Notes: generated from the sequence alone by a model not told the origin. Shown: positions 41,193-53,120, counted from the first letter of the stretch. The stretch: DNA of 64,000 nt from Mortierella alpina (GCA_029449245.1 JANATF010000007.1:682001-746000), one strand, 5' to 3'. Numbers and translations are program-made.

Positions 41193-43242
41193 CATCTGCG
41201 AGTTCTTTGCTAATGAGAGACGTTGTTGCTCCTGGGTCCAACAGCGCGGTGCATATCGCACCCATTATGCTAATCGGGACAGCTATTCTGTTATCGCCAG
41301 GTGCAGCATCTTTGAATGCATACGCTTCTTTCAAATATACACAGGGCAACGAAGAATACGAAGAGAACATGGAGTGTTTATTCAATTCTATGCCTTCCAT
41401 CTGAGTGTCCTCAGAGATTTTGCTGAACGCACCAACGGTCTTCTGGAACTTAGGACCTTCTCTAGGCTGGCTAGTCTGGTTGTTAGGGCGTCCGTCTCGG
41501 CTATTCTTCCTGGCCTGGTCGTTCTGCCAATGGTAGCTGTCTTCCTTGGCGTGCCTGAGACTTTTCTCGATACACTTTTTCGAGTAAGTGCAGAGTTCTC
41601 GTCTACTGCTCGATCTCGGCTTCTTGTAGTCTCGGTCCCTGTTGTTCACACCAGAACTAGACCTCTTGCCTTGCGTCGACGAGTGGGCCCTGTCAGAGTA
41701 ATCTGACCTCGGCTTGCCTTGGGAGCGGTCAGCGACTTGCGCTCCCGTCTTGCCACCATACTTCTTGAGGAAGTAGAGGGTGTGATCCGTCCTGGAGCCC
41801 TCCATGGCTCCAGGAGTCTTGGTGAGGAACTCAAGGTACTTCTTGATGGACTTGACATCGTCGAAGGAGCCATACTCCTTGATTGTAGCCTGGAAGCCGA
41901 CATCGGATAAATGGTTGCCGAGTGCCTTGATCAGCACTGAGCAGCCATCGTCGGGGAATTTAGCGGCCTCGATCAGGGGAATCAGACGCTGAGTGAAGGC
42001 CAGGAAGGTTTCTCCAACCTTAGGCCTAGCAGTCAGTACCTCATCGGCCAGGTGAGCCTCAAGTAACTCAGTCTTGAGGGCCTTTGTAGCAGGGGTCAGG
42101 TCTAATAGCTGGAAAAGAGTTGTATTTGCAAGTATCGTACTACCCTACTCTATATACTCGTTGTGACTGGGCACTACTGTTACAGCCTTGTTGAGGCAGA
42201 CCACGACTTGTTTCCAAGTCCGCTTCTCTATCGGCAGTTCCTTGATAAGCTCTTGATAGTCTTTCGCAAGACCAACTTTAGATAAGGCGCTGGGCATGTA
42301 ATCCCACGCCAACTTGTCCATAAGGTCGTCCGAGAGGTGCCATCTGCACCAGCGCTCGAAATCGTCGCGGAACTTGACGACTCGAATAGCTACTTCTTGT
42401 ACCATGTCTTCCACTGGAAGGGACGACACGTTGAGATCAAGGATTGGAGAATCCTTGAATGTCCTCTTCTTGACCTTTGAGTAATCCACCTCGTTAGTGC
42501 CTTCGACCAAAGGAATATACTCCTCGCCAAAGACTCGGTGGAGAGCGCAATGCTCGGGATTGTTCTTGTCCCACTTGACTGAGAACTTGACTGCCTGTGA
42601 CTCATCAACAGGGGTGGATCGCTCAGGAGCACTGTCGACTTCCTCTTCGTAGCCTTGGAGAATGGACAGTTTGAGCGAATCCATGTCTTTGCGAAGAGTC
42701 TCGCATTGTTGAGTCAAAGTGGCCAGCATGTCCTCCTTCATTGCGGTGACTTTCTTGATTGCATCCTCAAGAACAGACCGCTCCAAGCGGATCTGCTTGA
42801 TCTGTCGGACGACTTCATTGAATCGGGCGTGGATCACGCCTACCATCTTAGCCCTACGCCTATGACGGCCCTGGTAGCGATTGAGGAGGTTTTGGAGATC
42901 ATCTTTGGTGGGGTCATCGACCCCATCAACTACGAAATCGTCATCCTCCTCCTCACCCAACCTGAAGTTTGCTAGGAGCTCGTTCAGGGTGTTTACTTCC
43001 TTGGAGGCTTCCGAGGAAGGGACATCATCATCGGCATCGTCAACCTCCATAGGTGAGGAAGCCTCATCCTCGGAGATGTCAGATTCCGGGCTGCGGTGTT
43101 CCGAAGCGGAACTTGGGATCGATCCAGAAGTAGTTACCTCACTATTGGCGGCAGCTTCTGGAGCGGTTACCTCTTCGAGGGCGACGGTCTCAGAAGAGGC
43201 AGCACTTGCTGCGACAGCGGCGGGCTTGCGGCGTGGGGCCAT
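41193..43242 (-). pseudogene. Element G gag and start of protease (interrupted, truncated)
   Basis: Minus strand, ATG at 43242 (MAPRRKPAAVAAS). An acidic Ala/Ser/Glu-rich N-terminus and a coiled coil precede a Gag core (KFRDDFERWCRWHLSDDLMD). The frame is split by a solo E LTR (42085-42184) and resumes at 42084 with KALKTELLEAHLADE. It then runs through a basic region with a Cys/His cluster (CTYSKKCIEKSLRHAKEDSY) to the protease motif LLDPGATTSLIS, and is cut at 41193 by the B1 LTR. Gag and protease share one frame, as in A and B. The remaining pol is missing. Confidence 0.82.
42085..42184 (+). mobile_element. Solo E-type LTR in G gag
   Basis: Exactly 100 bases, TGTAGCAGGGG...CTACTGTTACA, with clean TSDs GCCTT at 42080-42084 and 42185-42189. 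It is diverged from the other E LTRs (CTAATAGCTGG for CAAGTAGGTGG), so it is an older insertion or a different subfamily. Confidence 0.9.
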
Positions 43243-43288
43243 GGGGATGAAGGGTTGAAGTGTAGATGATCTTATGACCTTGAAAAAA

Positions 43289-43479
43289 TGAAACGTAGAG
43301 TGGAATGGAGGAAGTCAAGGAGACAAAGAGTCGTTGTTTATTGTCTGCCGAGGCAGGACTCCTTTATAGGTGTCCTGCCACGGGCTATCTTTACACTCAA
43401 TGAACTTTGATAAAAAGGGAAGTGGTCTCTGACTAGAGAGGTACACTCCCTAGAACCTAGTAGGTACCAGTACGTTACA
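43289..43479 (-). mobile_element. G 5' LTR
   Basis: Partner of 25902-26092; 191 bases. TATAAAGG on the minus strand near 43362. On the minus strand it is followed by TTTTTTCAAGGTCAT, not a TGG-type primer site. Confidence 0.9.
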
Positions 43480-43484
43480 ATGGT

Positions 43485-46400
43485 CCGTGTTCAGTAACAC
43501 CTGATCTCCAACCTTGAACGTGTGGTCTCGGCGTCGTGTGTCCGCGTTCTTGGCCTGTCGTTCCTGTGCCAATGCTATGGCCTCCTTTGCGATGGTCAAG
43601 GAAGTGTGCTGGTTGGTCACGAACGTTTCTACCGTGGGGATGAGTGTGCTCGGGGGCAGGAGCAGCGCGGCTGGTACACGTGGATGGAGGCCGGCGTTCA
43701 GAAAGAATGGGGAGAATCCTGTGGTGGCATTGGTGGCGTTGTTATAAGCGAACTCTGCAGCAGTCAAGAGTAGGTCCCAGTTCGTCTGTTGTTGGTCCAC
43801 GAACGCCCTCAGCATGATCTCCAGCGTCTGATTGGCTCTTTCCGTCTGGCCGTCCGTCTGTGGGTGGAATGCAGTTGACATGGCGAGCTTGACATCCATG
43901 AGGCGATGAAGTTCTTTCCAGAAGTGGCTGGTGAACTTGGTGTCGCGGTCCGAGACTATGGTGGTGGGCATTCCATGCAGCCGAAAAATGTTGTCAAAGA
44001 AGATCCGAGCGACGTCAGGGGCAGTGTCGGTCGTCTTACTGGCCACGAAGTGGACTTGCTTTGACAGCTTGTCCACAAAGACTGTGATGGCGTCAAATCC
44101 TCGCGGCGTCTTAGGCAGCTGAACGATGAAGTCCATGGTCACTGTGTCCCAGCGCTGATCCGGTATATCAAGGGACTGGAGAAGTCCTGCTGGTCTTTGA
44201 CGACTGGGCTTGTTGCGTTGGCAACTTTCGCAAGTCTCCACGTACGTCCTCGTGTCCCGTGCGATCCTTGGCCAGTACGCTGCTCGTCTGAGTTGCTCAT
44301 ACGTCTTGTCGAATCCCAAATGACCTGCCATTGCTGAGTCATGAGCATCATGTAAGAGAGAGAGACGAATGTCAGACTTCTGAGGAATGCAGACAAGGTT
44401 TGTGTCATGTCGTTCAACAAACAAAAGATTCTCGTGGAGTGAGTATCTTTGGGGGCAACTTCCCTGGAGGCAGCTTTCGTAGATAGGACCGAGTTTAGGG
44501 TCATCCGGGTAACTATCAATCAGGCGCTGCCTCAATCCTGGGTCCAGTTGTACAACCAACGAGTGTAGCGCGACGGGGTCTGGTTCCTTGTGGTCAGGTC
44601 GTCTGGAGAGGGCGTCTGGTACGATGTTGTCTGCGCCACGCTTATACTTGAAATCAAAGTCGTACTCCTGTAGCAACTCCATCCAACGTGCCTGTCTGCG
44701 AGTCAGTTTGGGTTGCGTTGGAAAGTGGCGAAGCGTGGCGTGATCCGTGTACACGACGAAGTGTGATCCATCCAGATAATAACGCCATGTCTTTAGCGCG
44801 TGAACGACAGCCAGCAGCTCCTGTTCGTGAGTTGGATAGTTCCTCTCTGCAGAATTCATCTTCCTGGATGTGAACGCCACTGGTCTCGAGACTCCATGTT
44901 CGTCTGTCTGGAAAAGCACGGCTCCAACAGCGAATCCAGACGCATCAGCTTCAACAGTGGTGGCTAGATCGGGGTCAAAGATCCTGAGTACCGGTGCTTT
45001 GCTGATGGCGTCCTTGAGAGCGGTGAAGGCGTGTTCCTTGTCAGGGTCCCAAGAGAATGGCACGCCCTCACCTAAGAGACCAGTCAACGGTAATGCGATG
45101 TCAGCAAATCCATCAATATACTGCTGGTAAAATTGAGCGAGGCCAATGAATTGTTGCACATCCTTCTGCTTGCTAGGTCGAGGCCACTCGCGAATGGCGC
45201 GGACGAGGCCAGCGTTGGTGTGGATCCCGTCCTTGGAGATTACGGGTCCCAAAAACTCCGTCTCTTCCTGCATGAACGAACACTTGCTCAGTTTGACGTA
45301 GAGTCCGTGTTTGCGCAGGAGGGTCAGCGCACTCCTGATGTGGTCCAGGTGTTCCTCCTTTGTTTTCGAGTAGATCAGAATGTCATCGAGGTAAATGACC
45401 ACCCATTTGTCGAGGATCGGGTCGAACACGTTAAACATCATGTTTGAAAAAGAGGCAGGAGCGTTAGTCAGCCCGAAAGGGACAACGTTAAACTCAAAGT
45501 GACCGTAGCGACAGCGAAAGGCGGTTTTGTGTGTGTGTGGGTCGTAAACGCGCTGTTGGTGGTACCCAGAGAGGAGATCAAGTTTGGTAAAAAACTGCGC
45601 GCCGCGAAAGCGGTCGATGAGCTCGTCAATGCGGGGGAGGGGATGGCGGTTCTTTCGGGTGATTCTGTTCAGGCCGCGGTAGTCCACACACATGCGTAAC
45701 GATCCATCCTTCTTTTTGACAAAAAGGACAGGTGCTCCGTATGGCGAGGTGCTAGGTTTGATGAACTTCTTTTTCAGCAATTCGTCCAACTGCTTCCTGA
45801 GCTCATCGAGTTCCGCAATGGAGAGACGAATGACTGGCCGGACAGGGGGGTCGGCGGTGGGATCAGTTTCGATTTTCATTGCATCGCCTCGGTCTGGTGG
45901 GAGACCATCAGGGAGGGAGGTGGGGAAGACGTCGCGAAACTCGTCGAGTATGGGGAGCACTTCGTCAGGGACGGGAGGAGTGGAGGGGTTGTTGCCCGAA
46001 GTGGTCTTGACTAACGCCAGGAACACTTCGTTGCCGGGTTGGGAGGCGAGGGAGTTGAAGTGCATGTGGCTCAGGAGGCGGCCTCCAGACTTAGCTGTAA
46101 TGGAAGAGGGGGCGAATCCTCTGCATGACCAGATGACATTGCAGCCACGGTGCTGGAAATGCAAGTCGTTGGTGCGCCAGTTGATGTCGGGGTTGGTGGT
46201 TGTGAGCCATGGTTTGCCGAGGATCAGGTCGTAAGATTTGAGTGGATAAAGGAGGGGGTCGAGATTGTCAGCGTAGTTGTTGCGAGTGAGGGTGATGGGG
46301 ACAGTGTGCTGAGTGATGGAGGAGGAGCCGTCAGGAAGAACAATGGGAATGGGGTTGCGCGAATGGAGAGGAAGTGAATGTCGTTTCTGAAAGGAGGTAC

Positions 46401-46878
46401 TAATGACGTTTCCCTCTGCACCGCCATCGATGAGGATGCGTGCAGGGTGTCCATTGACGGAGCCAATGAACGTGAGCAGCGTGCGCTCAGCCTCAGTCAC
46501 ACTGAAGGACTGTAGCCGAACGGCACGTTTGCGCACACGTCTCTGTTTGCTCTTGGAGAGCGCGGGTGAAGACGCGTTTGAGGAGGCTGGGTCCAGGTCC
46601 ATCTTCTCAGGCAATCTAAGCACCACAGATGGGTCATGGCAAGGTTTGGCAACAGGGGGCGCGGGGTTGGGGGCGGGGTGAGTATCCAGAGTATTATTCT
46701 CATTTGCATGTGAGGGAGCGAGCGCAGGTGTGCGGCAAGCCTGATGTTCAGCAGCAATTTTATTTGCAGAAATAGAACAAGTACTTGCCTGGGTGCGAGG
46801 CTCACTCCCTTTGTCCAGAGGAGAAAGGGAGGGGGTTTCAGCGATCAAGTCCTGGACTAAGCCTGACCGCTGGGGGCG
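43485..46878 (-). pseudogene. E2 Pol (protease, RT, RNase H, integrase), split by element G
   Basis: Lies in the -1 frame relative to gag and has no good ATG at its start, so translation depends on the frameshift site at 46878-46884. In order: Pro/Ser-rich linker; protease LIDGGAEGNVIS (Gly where Ser/Thr is usual); reverse transcriptase VIYLDDILIYS; RNase H EADASGFAVGAVL and VYTDHATLRHF; integrase finger HDSAMAGHLGF...CESCQRN; DDE core in TMDFIVQL, VSDRDTKF and GQTERANQ. The frame ends in LLNTDH where G is inserted; the last part, with the GPY/F-like module and chromodomain, is at 25486-25896. Confidence 0.88.
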
Positions 46879-46884
46879 TTTCCC
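46840..46884 (-). promoter_or_regulatory. Programmed -1 frameshift signal of E2
   Basis: Minus strand: slippery heptamer GGGAAAC (46884-46878), read G GGA AAC in the gag frame. After exactly 6 bases an 8-bp stem follows: AGCGGTCA (46871-46864) pairing with TGATCGCT (46847-46840), one G-T wobble. The gag stop (46859-46857) lies in the loop. Pol is open in the -1 frame across this site. Confidence 0.75.
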
Positions 46885-47932
46885 GACTGGCCATGGAAGG
46901 GAGCGCCCACGTTAGTTGCTATATGATTCATTCCGCGGGGGCGAGGGGGGCACCTGTTCTCATATGACAGATGTCCCAGCTTGCGGCACTTGAAACAGCC
47001 GCCGTTGTCGATGAGATACTGTCGCTCTGCGGGAGTCAGTTTTGGGAGGTGAGCCCAGTCGTTGTTGTGGTTGTTGTTGCGGCCCCATTGGTGCTGGTTA
47101 CCGTTGAGGCGAGGGCCCCGCTGATTATAGGTTGCCTGGTATTGGTTCCGCTGGTTGCTGTTTTGTCTATTGACCTCTTGAACGATGGCGTTGATGAGGA
47201 CCTGGGGGAGCGCGAGGTGATCAACTTCCATCGCGTAAGGGTCGGGTTGGTTGAAGGTCGGGGCGGTGGCGATTTTTTGAGTGGATTGCAGGGAAGTGGC
47301 GGGTTTGGGGTTCATCACTGAGTCGGGTTTAAAATTGTAAATGTTGTCGAAGCGTTCGGCGGTGGAGAGTAGAGTCTGGAGGTCGGAGTTGCCGGGGTTT
47401 GAGACCTCAAACCCTTTAAGCATTTGTTGAAGGTCAGTAGGGGCGCCTTTGTAGAAGGAAGTCTTGATGGTCTCATCCAGGAACGCGCGTGCGTCATGCG
47501 ACATTGAAGGGGAAATAAGCATGGAGCGATAAAGTCGAATGCGTTGAATGTATTCGGAGCAGGTCGAGGTGAAAGCGATGGAATATAAGAGTGAGCGGAT
47601 GCTGTCCAGGAAACCGACGGGGCGGAACTCGGTGCGGAAGGCCTCAACGAAATCGAACCAATGTGCGTCGTCGGCAAGAGGTGGGATTCCCACCAAAGGG
47701 ATGCTGTGCCCGTCAGGAAGATGATCGCGTGAAGGGTCCTTTCCTCAGCGGCGATCTTTGCTCCCACGAAGAAGCGTTGAACCGCCGTGAGCCAGGCGTC
47801 GCATTTGAATCCATCGCGAGCGCCCTCGTAGAATGGTGGGTTTGGGAAACGGAAGGTGGAGGCATTGGGCAGGACGACGCTGGTAGTGGGTGTAGCGGCC
47901 ATGGGAGCCTGGAACTGGTTTTCGTTGGCCAT
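46857..47932 (-). pseudogene. E2 gag with an internal frameshift
   Basis: Starts MANENQFQAPM (47932), then FYEGARDGFKCDAWL and TASLWWESHLLP, where the frame breaks near 47690. The Gag sequence continues in another frame with DDAHWFDFVEAFRTEFRP and runs to a zinc knuckle (CFKCRKLGHLSYENRC, with HX6C spacing instead of HX4C), ending SGNAPSGQA. A one-base change near 47690 explains the break; it may be a true mutation or a sequence error. It makes this copy unable to produce full Gag. Confidence 0.82.
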
Positions 47933-48100
47933 GTTCAAGGTGGCGAAGGCGTTGCAGAGGTAGTCAAGGTCGTGATATTCAGGGTCAATGGTGGCGGTAG
48001 TCAGGGGTTCTGGGTGTAGTGATGGGGTAGGATCTGGGTCAGGGAAGGGGAGAGGGCAAGTGTCTGGGTCTGGGGTCTGGGGTCTGGTGGATCGAAGTTA

Positions 48101-48111
48101 CTTTGCTACCA
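48101..48111 (-). promoter_or_regulatory. E2 primer binding site (tRNA-type)
   Basis: TGGTAGCAAAG directly after the 5' LTR on the minus strand; same as E1 and nearly the same as C. Confidence 0.75.
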
Positions 48112-48211
48112 TGTAGTAGGGGTCAGGTCAAGTAGGTGGAAAAGGAATGTATTTACAGGTATCGTACCACTCTACTCTATATAGTCGTTGTGACTGGACA
48201 CTACTGTTACA
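48112..48211 (-). mobile_element. E2 5' LTR
   Basis: 100 bases, paired with 25376-25475; followed on the + side by the CATAC duplication. Confidence 0.92.
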
Positions 48212-48216
48212 CATAC

Positions 48217-51200
48217 TGGGGAAGCTGATATGGACGTATGGTCTATCGATGCTTCGGATGACAAACTTTCCATGTTCCAGAAGTTGGAGAGGGAGGTCGA
48301 GGAAGCCAACAGGGATAAGCAGGATGCTTTGAGTCGCTACATGGACACTAAAGTTGCCGTGCGCAAACTAAAGCAGCTCGACAGCAAGGATGCAACCCTC
48401 ACTGATGCTCAACGTCGGCGTAATGCAGCTAAGCATGATGCGAAAGTGGAAGATGCCCAACGAGATCTCGACAATGCTGTTAGGGATTTCGACACGGTGC
48501 ATCGACACTGGATGCAAATGCGACCGCAGCCTCTCGATCATCAATATCGAGATGAGCAGCAGTCGCCGGCTTCGGACGTGCAGGACGCAGATGAAGCGTC
48601 AGGATCATTGGTCGCCCAATTTAATTCGGCGAGCATCTGGCATTGCGACATCAGGCGCTGCTTGAAGGAAAAGGTCGTTCCTGTTTTCCAAAACAGCGAG
48701 AAGATTGACTTCTCGAGACTGATCCCTAAAAGCTTCCCTGACGAGCCAGAATTCAAGTTGAAATTGCAGGGCAAGGAAGACCTGGCAGCTTTGGAGATTG
48801 TGCGAGTGATCAACAGGTTTTTGCGAGAGTTCCGCGACTTTTATAAGTTGCATCTCGGCAGCCTGTTTGCGATCCTAGCAAGCCAGTACATGATGAAGGC
48901 CTTTAGAAAAGCCGGCATCGAGGTACGCTTGTTGGAGGAGTCACTCGTGACAATGGGCAAGGACTTGACAACCCAAATGGAGGCCGTGCAGGAGGCAGAT
49001 GGGCCAGTGTATTTCGACTATACGTCGATTGACACTTGGTTTCCGATTGAGAAGTGTGTGCGCGAGCTTTTTCGCGTTGACCTTCTTAAGTCGGAGGCTG
49101 TCAAGCAGGTTTTCGCCCTCGACACTGCAACATTCACCGACGTCCACCTCTATGCGGGCAAAGTCGAATTGTTGATGGAAGCGTCAGGACTCAAGGACTC
49201 GGCTTACGAAACTCTGGTCATAGAGTCTTTGTTTGCTGGGTTGCCTGATGAGGGACAGAAGGCTATCACGGTAAAGTATCCAAAGATGGTGGACTTACCC
49301 AATGTCGCCGCCTTTTTGGATTGTGTTCGTGCTGACAGCACTCAATTTCCAGGTCGCAAGACTGATTGGGCCAAGTGGTTTAAAGCCCGATTCAAGTCCA
49401 TTGAGATTGCGAGTCAGTCGGCCACTCCGGTTGCTTTTGTGAAGAAGCCCGCGATCCCGCAGCCTAACAAGGGCAAGCATCCTCGCAAGGATACTCGCCA
49501 GCCTTGTAGCAAGGAGAGGTGCACTTCCAGCACCCATGCTCCAGCCCAATGCTACGTATTGCATCCTGAACTGAGACCTCAGTTCAAGAAGCACAAGTCG
49601 TCTGCTCATGGCCATATCCGTTCGGTGTCGGCCATGCAGAAGGCGCCTGCTGTTATTGAACTGCAGCCTGTCCATGCCAAGCGTTTGGCCGCCATGACTC
49701 AAGAGGTCGATATGATCCGTAGTTCGAGCTTGGACACTATTTTAGCGGAGAAGATTAATGATGTTCATATCAATAAACATGCTGATGTTGCCCGCTATTT
49801 TGCTGAATTTGATCCTTATACACCAACAAAGAGACTTTGTGCTTTCAGAGGTGCCCAAGAAGGTGATAATCGCATTTCGGTAAAGATATATGCCAATGGC
49901 AAAGAACTTACCGCTGTACTTGATTGTGGATCCACAGATTCGTATATCGATTTAGCCATTGCTAGAGAGATGGGAATCAAAGTAGCCAAGCTACCAGGAC
50001 CAATTGAGTTAGGAGAAGCTGGAATGAAAGCTGAAAACATGCTTACATGCGACAAAGTTGATCTTGTGTGTAATGACAGATCGGTTTCGTGTCAAATAAG
50101 TGTTATGAACATACCTTATTACGATTTTTATATCGGCATGGACTTGTTTCCTCGCTTTGGGTACTATGTCGGAGGTGTCCGCATGCCCAAACCGCCTCCT
50201 TTGACTGATATCTGGATCTATGATGATGATAAACCATCTATCTTGCCAGATGCTGTTCCTGACACAGAAAACACGCCCGAGTTCTTAGCGGACAAGGCAC
50301 ATTTCCTGAAGGAACTGGAACCTGCACTGGAGCGCAACTCTGCAGTCGATCCCAAAAGCTATTGTGAGCTTGAGATCCTGAAAGTAGAATTGAAATTGCC
50401 GGCAGACTGCGTAATTAATGTGAAATCCAGGCCGTTCCATGCACATTCACAAGGTGCAGAGGTCGCACGTCAGATCAAACAATGGGGGGATGATGGTGTC
50501 ATTGTCCTAGCGCCGAAAGGCAATCCTTATAATAACTCACTGACTTTAGCAGCCAGAAGAGATATGGACGGTAAAGTGTTGAAGTACCGAGTGTGCCTAG
50601 ACCCGAGAGTGCTGAACAAACAATTGTTAAAATCAGACACGTTTCCGTTGCCACTGATTCCTGATCTACTTAAAAAGGCTGCTGGTCATAAATATTATTC
50701 TACCTTTGATCTGACGCAAGCGTACCATCGACTGCCACTTTCAAAAGAAAGTCAGCCGTATACAGCTTTCACCTATGAAGGAAAACAGTACATGTTTGCA
50801 AGAGCTCCCTTTGGTTTGAAACCAATGACGAGCATCTTTCAAAGAGGTATGTCTTACCTCCTCGGTGACCTCCAGTTCGCTGGCATCTATGTTGATGATA
50901 CGGTTATTTTCTCTCATACGAAGGAGGATCATTTAGAGCAAGCAAAAATAATTGTGGACAGATTGACGCAAGCGAAGCTCATCCTCAATCGTCAGAAATG
51001 TCATCTCTTTCATACAGAGATCATGTTGTTAGGATTTCTTGTTAACAAGGAAGGAAGGAGAATAAATCCTGAGAAGGTGGCCAACATTTCACAATGGGCC
51101 CCACCTACCAACAACAAGGCAGTACAAAGATACATGGGAATGTTTAACTACTTCCGAGAGTACTTGCCTTTATATGGTCCTATTGCTGGTCCACTCGAAT

Positions 51201-51374
51201 CTTTGCGCAATGCTAAAGGTCGCTTCGTACTGAATGATTTGCAGATGAAGTGCTTTGAGGGTATTAAAAAGCTATTTCCGTATGCTCCTATATTGAAACA
51301 AGTAATCTGGACACTGCATATGTATGTAGGAACGGATGCTTCTAATGAAGGGATTGCTGGTATGGCTTATCAGT
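48217..51374 (+). pseudogene. A2 gag-pol, main part (truncated)
   Basis: Continuation of the frame begun at 25299, almost identical to A1. It has the CX4CX4HX4C knuckle, protease LDCGSTDSYID (Cys where A1 has Tyr), RT with YVDD, and the start of RNase H (VGTDASNEGIAGMAYQ). It is cut there by block F2. RNase H end, integrase, chromodomain and 3' LTR of A2 are missing. Confidence 0.9.
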
Positions 51375-52706
51375 TGTGGTGAAGTAACTCTAGTTCTGTA
51401 AAATAGACTACGGTCAACTCAAGAAGGTAAGACTGCTCAGATACGAAATGACTAATGATAGAATCCCTTACGTTTGATCTTGCGATCGATCTCCGTTGGG
51501 GGCAATCGGCGGAAGCGTACCAAATGACTTGGTTGCTCTTGAGCCTGAGAATAAAAGGAAGACTATTCAAAATATAAGTATCTAACTGATAACAGGCTTA
51601 ACAAACTTAAGAGAAACCGAGTGAACACTTACTGTGAGGCCCGTTGGGGGGACTCAAGTCTCACAGGGTGTCTCTCGCAAGTGGGGGACAGGGAGAGAAT
51701 CTATAACTACAAAAACTACAGAAACAACGGCACACACAGGTTAGGGGCCTGTATAGACAAAGGGACTCCTTCTTGACTCCTGTGCCAAGGATAGTTCCAA
51801 ATCCGAGGGGTACTGTCGTGAATCTAGGCAGGGCAAGGACAGGATGACCTTTCACAAGGGCAGGAGGGAAGGGACAAGGGAAGTGGCAAGACAGGAGGGT
51901 TCAGGGTATGATCAAGGATGTATTCAAGTTACTAGGTAAAGAGCAACTGTACAGAGGGAACTACAGACTATATATACTAAACACTGAGCCCAGCGCGTAA
52001 TGCCGCTTTGACCCATAGTCACCGGTCAGGACATAATTCAAGGCATTCAGTAAAAAGGGGGCGCATGTCGATAAGGCATTAAAAGGCGAAATAAGGCTTG
52101 ACCTAGGATACTACGCTTATCCTAGGGCCGAGTACGCGACAGGTACTGTTCTTGATCCTCCGAGAAGACACTCTATGTGATCATCTTCATACCTGGTGGA
52201 AGGCCTAGGGATACGGGCCTTGATGGTTCAGGATTTGTAGGAGAGGAGGGGGACGGTGGAGTGTCTCGGGACGGATTGGTGTAAAGAACAGAGGTTGGCT
52301 AAAGCACTATTCTCGTCTCTACTCTCACTCAAACGCTTATACCGTGTGCGGAGCGTCAAGTTGTGGCAGAGCAACACTAATCCTACTTTGGGGTGTCAGG
52401 GGGGTGAGGATGTGCGTAGGAACGTAGTTCTAAACTGTGCAATCGATGTAAAGGAAAACTTTGGGGAGGAAACAGACCCGGAACCTAAGTCCAAGTCTGG
52501 GTCTTCTTTTATGGGTTATAAATTTAGGGTGCTATACTGAAGCTATATAAAATTGATGTGTTCATAAGGTCTATACTGAATAGAGAGGGTAGTAGGATTT
52601 TGATATTATAGAGGGAGGGCGGGCGAACGATTGCCGGATCCTAGTGTCGCAGTGGTCCTGACTATTTCCCTGCTCCTTGGGGCGGATCCAGCTCTGCTTC
52701 ATCACA
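51375..52706. mobile_element. F2 block, with a solo D LTR inside
   Basis: Starts TGTGGTGAAGTAACTC and ends CTTCATCACA; 1004 bases without the inserted D LTR. It is diverged from F1/F3 on the left but clearly homologous on the right (TTATGGGTTATAAATTTAGG near 52513). Left flank is A2 pol and right flank is B 3' sequence, so it joins two different host elements. Confidence 0.8.
51814..52141 (-). mobile_element. Solo D-type LTR in F2
   Basis: 328 bases, apparently identical to both D1 LTRs, with TSDs GGTAC at 51809-51813 and 52142-52146. F1 and F3 show the empty site (GAGGGGTGCTGTTC). Confidence 0.93.
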
Positions 52707-52782
52707 CTGGCATTCAGTGCTCATTGCTAATCTGCTTTTGACTTTTTGGCGCAAAAAATCCCTTTTTGCGGGGGAGAGTGGG
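52707..52782 (+). mobile_element. B3 fragment, 3' untranslated part
   Basis: Matches B1 40333-40408 (CTGGCATTCAGTGCTCATTG ... GGGGGAGAGTGGG), then is cut by D1. Confidence 0.85.
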
Positions 52783-53110
52783 TGTCGTGAATCTAGGCAG
52801 GGCAAGGACAGGATGACCTTTCACAAGGGCAGGAGGGAAGGGACAAGGGAAGTGGCAAGACAGGAGGGTTCAGGGTATGATCAAGGATGTATTCAAGTTA
52901 CTAGGTAAAGAGCAACTGTACAGAGGGAACTACAGACTATATATACTAAACACTGAGCCCAGCGCGTAATGCCGCTTTGACCCATAGTCACCGGTCAGGA
53001 CATAATTCAAGGCATTCAGTAAAAAGGGGGCGCATGTCGATAAGGCATTAAAAGGCGAAATAAGGCTTGACCTAGGATACTACGCTTATCCTAGGGCCGA
53101 GTACGCGACA
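52783..53110 (-). mobile_element. D1 3' LTR
   Basis: TGTCGTGAATCTAGG...GTACGCGACA on the + strand. The ends form a short inverted repeat TGTCG/CGACA. TATATATA on the minus strand. Confidence 0.92.
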
Positions 53111-53120
53111 ACCCCCCCAT

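Larger units (their letters stand above)
25902..43479 (-). mobile_element. Element G (chromovirus), interrupted and internally deleted
   Basis: Two 191-base LTRs with TSD ATGGT at 25897-25901 and 43480-43484, inside E2 pol. On the minus strand it has 5' LTR, leader, gag and the start of protease (to 41193), then nothing of RT, RNase H or integrase. It resumes with a short 3' coding end and the polypurine tract (26520-26093) and 3' LTR. The missing part is replaced by E1, F1, A1 and B1. Confidence 0.85.
25376..48211 (-). mobile_element. Element E2 (Ty3/gypsy chromovirus) with nested insertions
   Basis: Bounded by two 100-base LTRs and by CATAC duplications at 25371-25375 and 48212-48216, inside A2 gag. 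On the minus strand: 5' LTR 48211-48112, primer site 48111-48101, gag, pol, [element G inserted], pol C-terminus, 3' LTR 25475-25376. Without G it is about 5.3 kb. Confidence 0.88.
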
